From an uncultured Bacilli bacterium (lineage in GTDB: Bacteria > Bacillota_I > Bacilli_A > RF39 > UBA660): 64,000 nucleotides of DNA. The notes beneath the pieces are model-generated. The model was not told where the DNA came from. It saw only the letters and a program-made list of their open reading frames with translations, and made no database searches. Below, one piece after another: positions 52,270 through 60,606 of this stretch. The position numbers and the translations under genes are program-made. The DNA lies in the NCBI GenBank assembly GCA_934086315.1, contig CAKOHZ010000002.1, positions 124,001-188,000 of the forward strand. The letters are read 5' to 3'. Position 1 is the first letter of the stretch; every line of letters begins with the position of its first letter.

Positions 52270-53553
52270 CTATTTATTTCTTTTTATAATATCATTTCTA
52301 TTTTCAATAAGTTTAATAATATTATCAATTTCTTCATTACTGCTTTTATCATTAAGTTTACTTATTAATGAACTAATATTCTCTTCAATGTCTTTTATTA
52401 TTTCATTACTAACTGGATCAGAGTATTTAAGTTTATCAATTAATTTATTTTTATATTCACTATTTAATTTTGATATATTATTAATTTTGAATATCATTTC
52501 ATCAATAAATTTAGTTTTATTTTTTGTATTAGTATCTAGTTCCATACTTCTCTTGTTAACAGTTATTAAAGTAAAGCATGCGATAATGAACATTATATCT
52601 ACAATAACTGAATACATTAAAACATTATTACTTGACATATGACTAACATTATTAAATTTGTATATAACAATATAAATAATTATCAAATAAGCAAATGTTG
52701 CGATGTATAAAGGAGTACTAGTAAACTTTTCATTATCTGTTTTATCTTTAACAACAATAATTGCAATTGCTGTTAATACAAATGATATTATACTTGAGAT
52801 TAGACAAGCTGTATAATTATCTTTTTCATTAATTGTTGCTGTAAATTTAGTAAACATATTTATACTTGTAACAGTATCAGGAATATAAATATTATTTAGT
52901 GATGGAATTATATCAAAGTTAACAGCTGTTACTTTCATACCATTAACAGTTGTTGGAATAATTATGTTACTATCATTACCTGTGTATTTTACTATTTCAA
53001 TCTTGTCATTTTTAACATTATATTCAAATGGAAATTCAATATAATTAAAATCAACAGTATCTGAATCATTTAATATATTAACATTTAGTTCATTATTATT
53101 TTTAAGTTCTTCACAATATTTACCTTTATAACAATTAATAGTAATATTTTTAAAATTCTTTACTGGTAAATAGTTTATGTTATCTGAAATATATATATTT
53201 TTAACTTTATCATTTTTAAATGAATCACTTATTGATGCTATTTTAGTACCTTCATAATCATATGGAATAACTAATGTTTCACTTATTCCTTTATATTCTG
53301 TTATTTCTAATGTATCATTAACTTTGTTATATGAAAAGCTTTCTATATTTTTTATATATTTATCTTTTTCACTATCAGCTATTTTTTCACAGCTAACTCC
53401 ATTAACTCCACTAGCATCAACATATCCAGTAACGTAATTATTATTATTATATTTAAATTTTAAATTATATGATGGCTTTGTTTTAGTAAGTGAGAATATT
53501 AGACTTAATGTTATTACAAATGAAATTGCTATAAAAATTATTTTTTTCTTCAT
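52270..53553 (-). CDS. membrane protein with BspA-like repeats and coiled tail
   Basis: About 427 residues. Signal/anchor helix, then an extracytoplasmic region with two BspA-like leucine-rich units (LVIPYDYEGTKIASISDSF, and IIIPTTVNGMKVTAVNFDII, each a strand-turn pattern IP..v.G..v..I). Then three or so membrane helices (about 250-330) and a charged helical cytoplasmic tail (LNSEYKNKLIDKLKYSD, EIIKDIEENISSLISKLNDK). So a sensor-like layout. Start at the ATG at 53553, just after the SPFH gene stop, with AGGTG. Likely co-transcribed with the SPFH and TIR genes. Confidence 0.7.
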   Translation of the reverse strand: MKKKIIFIAISFVITLSLIFSLTKTKPSYNLKFKYNNNNYVTGYVDASGVNGVSCEKIADSEKDKYIKNIESFSYNKVNDTLEITEYKGISETLVIPYDYEGTKIASISDSFKNDKVKNIYISDNINYLPVKNFKNITINCYKGKYCEELKNNNELNVNILNDSDTVDFNYIEFPFEYNVKNDKIEIVKYTGNDSNIIIPTTVNGMKVTAVNFDIIPSLNNIYIPDTVTSINMFTKFTATINEKDNYTACLISSIISFVLTAIAIIVVKDKTDNEKFTSTPLYIATFAYLIIIYIVIYKFNNVSHMSSNNVLMYSVIVDIMFIIACFTLITVNKRSMELDTNTKNKTKFIDEMIFKINNISKLNSEYKNKLIDKLKYSDPVSNEIIKDIEENISSLISKLNDKSSNEEIDNIIKLIENRNDIIKRNK

Positions 53554-53554
53554 A

Positions 53555-54700
53555 TTACTCACCTACTTTCTTACCACAATATGGACAAAATGCTGCATCA
53601 TTTGGTAACTTTTTACCACAACTACTACACACACTACCAGTCATATTATTACCACATTTAATACAAAATTTAGTACCACTAACATTTTCATATCCACAAT
53701 TACTGCATACTGTAGAATTATCATTTTTAGTAAAAGCGCCAACCACATTTTTATTAACTGTATCACTTACTTTTGATGAAACACTACTCATAACGCCAAG
53801 TCCTACTCCCATATTAGTAAATTGACCAACTGCATTATTAGAAGCCATTTTATCAAGAACATTATATTGTCTTTCATCTTGATAACTATATCCTTCAGTT
53901 TCTCTTTTATGAGCTTTAGCTTCACTATCAATCTTTGTACTCTTAGCTTTAGTTTCTTCATCAATTAATGTTACTTTTTGTCTTAATTGAGCTTCTGCTA
54001 CTGCGACACTCTGTTTAAAATATAATTCTTTAAATTCAAGATATTGTTTATCATCTTCAGGTTTCATAACAGTAGTTACAAAGAATTTTTCAAGTTCAAT
54101 ACCAAACTCTTCAAAGTCGCTAGCAAGTAAATTTTTAAGTTCTTCACTAAACTCATTTAAATGACTATCAATTTCAAATATACTTATTTCATTTTTATTA
54201 ATAATTTTAGCAATATAAGATTTAACTTTAACAAGTATAAATGAACTAAAGAATTCATCAATATTTTCCCCGTCAAAATTATCTTTAATACCAACTAATT
54301 TTAATAATAGTTTTCTTGAATCAACTACTTTAAATCTCATTTCTCCACAAGCACCTATTTGTATAGGAAACTTATATGTTGGTTCTAAAAATTCAATTTT
54401 ACTACTAGTACCCCATCTTGATGATTTAATAGACTTATCTATAAAGTATACTTCACAATGAAATGGACTTTTACCACCTGTAGGTAAATTAATTAAATTT
54501 TTAAGTAGTGGTATGTTATTTGTTTCAAGTGTATATCTTCCTGAACCAAATAAATCTAATGCCTTTCCATCCTTATAAAGTATAGCTTCCTGTGATTCAT
54601 GTACAATTAGTTGACTACTTGTATTAAAATCAGTTTTAGGATACTTCCACACAATATTTTCATCATCTTTCTCTTTCTTTATTATTTCAAATAAAGCCAT
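53555..54700 (-). CDS. SPFH-domain protein with C-terminal zinc ribbons
   Basis: About 381 residues. An SPFH (band 7) domain at 25-235 (SQLIVHESQEAILYKDGKAL, VEVYF-like FHCEVYFIDKSIK, and KSYIAKIINKNEISIFEI), a helical stretch (AVAEAQLRQKVTLIDEETKA), a Gly-rich link, and two zinc ribbons (CSNCGYENVSGTKFCIKCG and CSSCGKKLPNDAAFCPYCG). Known relatives are YdjI-type virion-core-like proteins. It may form a membrane microdomain scaffold. Start at the ATG at 54700 with GAAAGGTG. It lies between the TIR and BspA-like genes. Confidence 0.88.
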   Translation of the reverse strand: MALFEIIKKEKDDENIVWKYPKTDFNTSSQLIVHESQEAILYKDGKALDLFGSGRYTLETNNIPLLKNLINLPTGGKSPFHCEVYFIDKSIKSSRWGTSSKIEFLEPTYKFPIQIGACGEMRFKVVDSRKLLLKLVGIKDNFDGENIDEFFSSFILVKVKSYIAKIINKNEISIFEIDSHLNEFSEELKNLLASDFEEFGIELEKFFVTTVMKPEDDKQYLEFKELYFKQSVAVAEAQLRQKVTLIDEETKAKSTKIDSEAKAHKRETEGYSYQDERQYNVLDKMASNNAVGQFTNMGVGLGVMSSVSSKVSDTVNKNVVGAFTKNDNSTVCSNCGYENVSGTKFCIKCGNNMTGSVCSSCGKKLPNDAAFCPYCGKKVGE

Positions 54701-54724
54701 AATATTCACCTTTCCTTTTCTATA

Positions 54725-56539
54725 TTATTCTTTCTCTAATACTTCAACATAATCTTTATTATCAAATTTACCACATATCCAACCATTAACTTCAAAACTT
54801 GTTTCTATATTATACCATATTTCACATAATCCATTTGAATCCTTTCTACTATCAAGAACATCATATATTTCATCTTTTCTAACAATTCCTTTTGCATAAT
54901 AATAAACATCATCATTACCTCTTATATTAATATGATCAACAATTACTTTAATTTGATCTATTGATGTATCTCTATCATTTGATTGATTGGGAAGTGGTGA
55001 AGTATTTATAATAACACTAATAATTCCTATTATAATTGGTAATATGTAGAAGAATATATTTAATATTTTTTTATCTTTTGGTATATAGTTTTCAGTAAAC
55101 TCTTTATTGTTTTTTAATATTTCTTCTTTTTCTTCTTTAGTAACAACAAGTGGTACTTCTTTAATTCCCCAAGAAGGCTTCATAAATAATAGTGCAATAT
55201 TAAGTAAGATTATAATATATGTAACAAATGTAGCTGTATTACCAAAGTTATGAAGTTTTAAAATAAATAATAATTCTAAAAACACATTAACTATATACAT
55301 ATATTTAGATATTTTATTTGATTTTCTACTAGCAAATCCTAGAAAAAATGCAATCGCAGTAATTATACTAACTAATAATTGATATGAATAAAAATTTTTA
55401 CCTTCACTAATTAAACTATAATTTTCCCCAAGATAATTATAATAACAATATCCACCATTTAAAAGAAGCATGCATCCTGCCATCAAAGCCGATAACACAA
55501 ATGTAATTATTATATATGGAGTTGAACACTTATCTCTTTTTTCCAAAACATCATATCTTTTAGATAATTCTTCTTGTTTTTCTCTTTCTTCTTCAAGCAT
55601 CATTTGTTTGAATTTTTGATACATATCACTATCAATATCAGTAGATTTCTTATTAATGATTTTTCCTACTGCTGTAACTAAATCTTGCATAGAACCAACT
55701 TTATCTATACATAGTGCTTGTAACATTGAAAACTCTTCTGGTAATTCATAAGCATCCATCTTACTATAAACTGGAATCAATACTTTTTTCTTTTTATTTT
55801 TTATTAAGTCTAAATATCTACTCCATTCATTTTTAACCCATACTGAATTTAAATTATCAGCATTAGTACCTACTACTAACATAACCTTTGAACTATTAAG
55901 TGCTGAAAAGATATATGGTTCATATTCTTCACCAAGTTTATCAGCAAGAGTAATTCTAGCAAAGAAAACTTTATAATTTAAATCAGTTAATTTATTATAT
56001 ATATCTTGAGCAATAACACTATCAGGAGTTCTATCTCCATTTTTATCTCCTTCTTTATAACAAATAAAGATATCATAATCTTCTTCATTATTAGAAATTT
56101 CAAGTGCTTTCTTTTGAATATTACTAATAGTTTTTGCTTCTTCTTTATATATTTTTAAAGCATCTCCATAAGCCTTACTAATTATTATTTTATAATCAGA
56201 ATCAGTTAAAACAGATTCATACTTTGTTCTATGACAAGTAATCATTTTCTTTTTAGTTTTTGGATCATCTACATATTCAACACCATATCTACAAAGTATT
56301 AGTCCCCAATGAGCTTCTAACTGATTTTCATCTATTTCAAGTATAGTCTCATATACACCATATGCTTTATCAAATTCATTTGATAGTCTTAAATTATTTG
56401 CCCTATTATATAAATTTAAAAGTTTTTCATTATCAACACTTGGTAGAGTCATAGTGCTTTTGCAATATAAACATTTACCTATATTAGTACCTTCAACTAC
56501 TTCTATATCTCCACCACACATCTTACATTTAAAGACCAT
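54725..56539 (-). CDS. zinc-ribbon/TIR membrane protein with SH3-like tail
   Basis: About 604 residues. N-terminal zinc ribbon (FKCKMCGG, KCLYCKS), TPR-like helices (LRLSNEFDKAYGVYETILEI), then a TIR domain at about 153-295: DYDIFICYKEGDKNGDRT, LNYKVFFARITLADKLG, EEYEPYIFSALNSSKVMLVV and WVKNEWSRYL. A glutamate at about 204-207 sits where NADase TIR domains have the catalytic residue. After a charged helix come several membrane helices and an SH3-like C-terminus (DHINIRGNDDVYYYAKGIV). Start at the ATG at 56539 with GGAGG. A membrane-bound TIR enzyme is likely. Confidence 0.85.
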   Translation of the reverse strand: MVFKCKMCGGDIEVVEGTNIGKCLYCKSTMTLPSVDNEKLLNLYNRANNLRLSNEFDKAYGVYETILEIDENQLEAHWGLILCRYGVEYVDDPKTKKKMITCHRTKYESVLTDSDYKIIISKAYGDALKIYKEEAKTISNIQKKALEISNNEEDYDIFICYKEGDKNGDRTPDSVIAQDIYNKLTDLNYKVFFARITLADKLGEEYEPYIFSALNSSKVMLVVGTNADNLNSVWVKNEWSRYLDLIKNKKKKVLIPVYSKMDAYELPEEFSMLQALCIDKVGSMQDLVTAVGKIINKKSTDIDSDMYQKFKQMMLEEEREKQEELSKRYDVLEKRDKCSTPYIIITFVLSALMAGCMLLLNGGYCYYNYLGENYSLISEGKNFYSYQLLVSIITAIAFFLGFASRKSNKISKYMYIVNVFLELLFILKLHNFGNTATFVTYIIILLNIALLFMKPSWGIKEVPLVVTKEEKEEILKNNKEFTENYIPKDKKILNIFFYILPIIIGIISVIINTSPLPNQSNDRDTSIDQIKVIVDHINIRGNDDVYYYAKGIVRKDEIYDVLDSRKDSNGLCEIWYNIETSFEVNGWICGKFDNKDYVEVLEKE

Positions 56540-56594
56540 TGTTACTGCCTCCATACTAAACATATTTTACCATAGATGCATTTATACTTCAATT

Positions 56595-56906
56595 CTAACT
56601 AAATGAAATTTTATTGTTTACGTTGATTTTTCTTTCTTCTAATATTGTATCCATAAGTTCATCAAATTCATAAAACATATCTTCGAGTGTCCACATTAAA
56701 TCTTCTTTTTGATAATCTATACATTCATACATAAAATCACTTATATCTGCACAGCTATATTTAAAGTCTAATTTATATACATTTTTATAATTAACATATT
56801 GATAATATTGACCTACTAAATCACCTAAATATTTTTTTGCTTCATTTTTTATTTCTTTATCACTACATATATTAATAACATAAAAAAAAGAAAACGCATT
56901 AAGCAT
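56595..56906 (-). CDS. small protein after rpoC with unclear start
   Basis: An open frame of about 100-117 residues. The first 10-15 residues overlap the rpoC stop and terminator hairpin, and no good ribosome site was found for the ATGs at 56906, 56924 or 56948. The rest reads as a helical, acidic protein (CADISDFMYECIDYQKEDLM and LEDMFYEFDELMDTILEE). I do not recognise a family. It could be the stub of a decayed gene or a coupled gene. The next gene (TIR) starts 56 bases downstream. Confidence 0.4.
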   Translation of the reverse strand: MLNAFSFFYVINICSDKEIKNEAKKYLGDLVGQYYQYVNYKNVYKLDFKYSCADISDFMYECIDYQKEDLMWTLEDMFYEFDELMDTILEERKINVNNKISFS

Positions 56907-56910
56907 TTTC
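56882..56910 (-). terminator. terminator overlapping the rpoC stop
   Basis: On the minus strand GAAAATGC pairs with GCGTTTTC (one wobble), loop TTAAT, then eight T. The rpoC TAA lies in the loop. Confidence 0.85.
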
Positions 56911-59900
56911 TTCTTCACTATCTTCATGAGTTGTTTCAGCCATTGCATCTACAACATCTTCATTTTTATCATCAGATAAGAATTTTTCTTCTAGTACTTC
57001 AGCAGCATCATCATCTAAAAGTTCATTTTTTAAGATAACTTCGATATTGTTGTATTGTTTAGCACCTGTACCAGCAGGAATTAATTTACCTAAGATAACG
57101 TTTTCTTTAAGTCCATGTAACATATCCATCTTACCACGAGTAGCAGCATCAGTTAAGATTCTTGTAGTTTCTTGGAATGATGCAGCTGATAAGAATGAAT
57201 CAGTTTCTAATGAAGCCTTAGTTATACCTAACATAATTGGTTTTCCAGTAGCTGGAACTCCACCTGATAAGATAACTGGTTTATTGATTTCAGCAAATTC
57301 TCTTAGAGGAACTGTAAGTCCTTCAATTAAATTTGTATCTCCTGGATCAACAACTTTAATCTTAGTAATCATTCTTCTAACAACTGTTTCAACATGTTTA
57401 TCTGAAACATCAACACCTTGACTCTTATAAACTTTTTGAATTTCTTTTAAGATGTAACCTTGTACTGTAGTTGGGTCAGTAACAGCAAGTAATTCTTTTG
57501 GAGAAATACTTCCTTCTGTTAATGGATCTCCAGCATTTACAACATCACCCTTTTCAACTCTAAGTTTAGCATTGTATTGAGTAACATGTTCACGAGTTTC
57601 AACATCGTTAGTAATATATATTTTAAATCTATTGTTCTTATCATCAGTAATCTTAGTAATCTTACCATTGATTTCAGCGATAGTAGCTTTAGCTTTAGGA
57701 ATACGAGCTTCGAAAAGTTCTTCAACTCTTGGAAGACCTTGAGTGATATCTGCAGCTGATGCAACACCACCTGTATGGAATGTACGCATTGTTAATTGTG
57801 TACCTGGCTCACCTATTGATTGAGCAGCCATAATACCAGTAGCTTCACCTACTTCTACTAAGTTACCAGTAGCAAGGTTAAGTCCATAACATTTTTGACA
57901 TACACCATTAGTACACTTACAAGTAAGTACACTTCTGATTTCCATCTTAGTAATTCCAGCTTTTTCTATCTTATCAGCAATCTTTTCAGTAATTAAAGCT
58001 CCCTTATCAACTAATACTTCTTTAGTTTCAGGATTTAATACTTTTTGATTTGAGAAACGACCTGTTATTCTATCTTTAAAGCTTTCAATAACAGCTCCAC
58101 TCTTTTCATCAGTAAATGCTTCAACTTCAATACCTTGAATAGTTCCACAATCTTCTTCACGTACAATTATATCTTGTACAACATCAACTAAACGTCTTGT
58201 TAAGTAACCTGCATCAGCAGTTTTAAGAGCTGTATCGGCAGTTCCTTTTCTAGAACCATGTGTTGATAAGAAGAATTCTTGAACGTCTAATCCTTCACGG
58301 AATGAAGCTAAGATTGGAATTTCTACTTGACCACCATCTGGTTTAGCCATAATACCACGCATACCAGCAAGTTGTCCTAATTGGTTTGCAGAACCTCTGG
58401 CTCCAGAGTTAATAATCATTGATAATGGATTTTCTACATCTTGTTTTAGTAATTCACCTAATTTACCTTGAACATTATTTGTAGCATCTGTCCATAATTT
58501 AATAACTTTATTATGTCTTTCTTCATCAGTTATAAGACCACGTTTAAATTGCTTATTGATTTTTTCAATTGTTGCATTTGTTTCAGCTATAATAGCTTCT
58601 TTTTCATGGTTAACTGGTATATCAGAAAGTGAAATAGTTATACCAGATTTAGTACTATATTTAAATCCTAAATCTTTTAATTTATCTAAGAAAATTGATG
58701 TTTCTGTAGTTTTATATCTCTTAAATATTTGAGCAATTATTTTTCCTAAATCTTTTTTAATTAAAGCAGGAATTAAAGGTAATTTAGCAACTTCTTCTGG
58801 AAGATTCTTACCTTTTTCAATAAAGAACTTATCAGGAGTCATAACTTCAATATTTTCTTTACTTCCTTCATTAATATAAGGATAAGTATCTGGGAATATT
58901 TCATTGAATATTATTTTACCAGCAGTTGTTACTATATATTTATCTTTTTGCTCATCAGTCCAAACTTTATGTTTAAACTCCTTAGTTGGAATACATACTC
59001 TAGTATGAAGAGTAATATCACGTCTTTCATAAGCCATTAATACTTCATTTGGATCTTTATAAGCTTTACCTTCATTAGGTTCACCAGCTAATTCTAATGT
59101 TAAATAATAGTTACCTAGAACCATATCTTGAGATGGTGTAACAATTGGTTTTCCATCTTTTGGATCAAGGATGTTATTAGCACCTAACATTAATAATCTA
59201 GCTTCAGCTTGAGCTTCTTCACTAATTGGAATATGAATAGCCATTTGATCACCATCGAAGTCAGCATTGAATCCACTACAAACTAGTGGGTGTAATCTTA
59301 ATGCTTTACCACTAACTAAAACTGGTTCGAATGCTTGAATAGAAAGTCTATGTAGTGTTGGAGCACGGTTTAATAATACTGGATGTTCACGAATAACATC
59401 TTCTACTACATCCCATACTCTTTCATCCTGTACATCTATTATCTTCTTAGCAGCTTTAATATTATGAGCTATTCCTCTTTCAACTAATTGTTGCATAACA
59501 TATGGTTTGAATAATTCAAGAGCCATATCTTTAGGTACACCACATTGATACATTTTAAGACTAGGTCCTACTACGATAACTGAACGACCACTATAGTCAA
59601 CACGTTTACCTAATAGGTTTTGTCTAAATCTACCTTGTTTACCTTTTAACATTGAAGATAATGATTTAAGTGGTCTATTTCCTACACCAGAAACACTTCT
59701 ACCACGTCTTCCATTATCAATTAAAGCATCTACTGCTTCTTGAAGCATACGTTTTTCATTTTGAACAATGATTGTTGGAGCTTCAAGTTCTAATAATTTT
59801 TTAAGACGATTATTTCTATTAATAATTCTTCTATATAAATCATTTAAATCTGAAGTAGCAAATCTTCCTCCTGGAAGTTGAATCATAGGTCTTAAATCTG

Positions 59901-60606
59901 GTGGTATTACTGGAAGTACATCTAGTATCATCCATTCAGGTCTTTGACCACTTTCAAGGAATGAATTTAAACAGTCAAGTCTCTTAACTAATCTAATTTT
60001 CTTTTGTCCTTGAGCTTTTTCTACTTCTTTCTTTAATTCTTCTACTTCTTTTTCAAGATCAACTTCAGTAAGTAATTGTTTAATTGCTTCAGCACCCATA
60101 CCTACTTTGAATTCATCACCATATTTTTCATAATATGCTCTGTATTCTTTATCAGATAATGTTTGCTTTTTAGCAAGAGGTGCAATTCCTGGATCAAGTA
60201 CTATATAACTAACGAAATATAATACTTCTTCAAGTTCACGAGGACTAATATCAAGTACAAGTCCCATTTTAGGAGGTACACCTTTTGCATACCAAATGTG
60301 GCTAACAGGACTAGCAAGTTCAATATGTCCCATTCTTTCTCTACGTACTTTAGCACGTGTTACTTCTACACCACATCTATCACAAATAACATTTTTATAT
60401 CTTAATCTTTTATATTTTTTACAACTACATTCAAAGTCTTTAGTTGGACCAAATATCTTTTCACAGAAAAGTCCATCTCTTTCAGGGTTTAAAGTTCTGT
60501 AGTTAATAGTTTCTGGTTTCTTAACTTCACCATAAGACCATTCACGAATCTTTTCAGGAGAAGCTATACCAATACGAATTCCATCAAATTCATTAACTTC
60601 CATCAT
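56899..60606 (-). CDS. rpoC: RNA polymerase beta' subunit
   Basis: Largest catalytic subunit of RNA polymerase. N-terminal zinc site (ECSCKKYKRLRYKNVICDRC), catalytic loop CSGFNADFDGDQMAIHIP with the three Asp that hold Mg, rudder and bridge-helix regions, and a second zinc site (LTCKCTNGVCQKCYG). 1235 residues, usual length. Its ATG uses the last base of the rpoB stop (TAATG), so translation is coupled. The C-terminus is acidic (DEDD, EENA). The gene ends in a terminator overlapping the stop, so the unit ends here. Confidence 0.98.
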   Translation of the reverse strand: MMEVNEFDGIRIGIASPEKIREWSYGEVKKPETINYRTLNPERDGLFCEKIFGPTKDFECSCKKYKRLRYKNVICDRCGVEVTRAKVRRERMGHIELASPVSHIWYAKGVPPKMGLVLDISPRELEEVLYFVSYIVLDPGIAPLAKKQTLSDKEYRAYYEKYGDEFKVGMGAEAIKQLLTEVDLEKEVEELKKEVEKAQGQKKIRLVKRLDCLNSFLESGQRPEWMILDVLPVIPPDLRPMIQLPGGRFATSDLNDLYRRIINRNNRLKKLLELEAPTIIVQNEKRMLQEAVDALIDNGRRGRSVSGVGNRPLKSLSSMLKGKQGRFRQNLLGKRVDYSGRSVIVVGPSLKMYQCGVPKDMALELFKPYVMQQLVERGIAHNIKAAKKIIDVQDERVWDVVEDVIREHPVLLNRAPTLHRLSIQAFEPVLVSGKALRLHPLVCSGFNADFDGDQMAIHIPISEEAQAEARLLMLGANNILDPKDGKPIVTPSQDMVLGNYYLTLELAGEPNEGKAYKDPNEVLMAYERRDITLHTRVCIPTKEFKHKVWTDEQKDKYIVTTAGKIIFNEIFPDTYPYINEGSKENIEVMTPDKFFIEKGKNLPEEVAKLPLIPALIKKDLGKIIAQIFKRYKTTETSIFLDKLKDLGFKYSTKSGITISLSDIPVNHEKEAIIAETNATIEKINKQFKRGLITDEERHNKVIKLWTDATNNVQGKLGELLKQDVENPLSMIINSGARGSANQLGQLAGMRGIMAKPDGGQVEIPILASFREGLDVQEFFLSTHGSRKGTADTALKTADAGYLTRRLVDVVQDIIVREEDCGTIQGIEVEAFTDEKSGAVIESFKDRITGRFSNQKVLNPETKEVLVDKGALITEKIADKIEKAGITKMEIRSVLTCKCTNGVCQKCYGLNLATGNLVEVGEATGIMAAQSIGEPGTQLTMRTFHTGGVASAADITQGLPRVEELFEARIPKAKATIAEINGKITKITDDKNNRFKIYITNDVETREHVTQYNAKLRVEKGDVVNAGDPLTEGSISPKELLAVTDPTTVQGYILKEIQKVYKSQGVDVSDKHVETVVRRMITKIKVVDPGDTNLIEGLTVPLREFAEINKPVILSGGVPATGKPIMLGITKASLETDSFLSAASFQETTRILTDAATRGKMDMLHGLKENVILGKLIPAGTGAKQYNNIEVILKNELLDDDAAEVLEEKFLSDDKNEDVVDAMAETTHEDSEEENA

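Noticed and set aside
60296..60502. Plus-strand ORFs inside rpoB/rpoC (also 57047, 57577, 62203)
   Set aside because: Antisense to strongly conserved protein sequence; no ribosome site.
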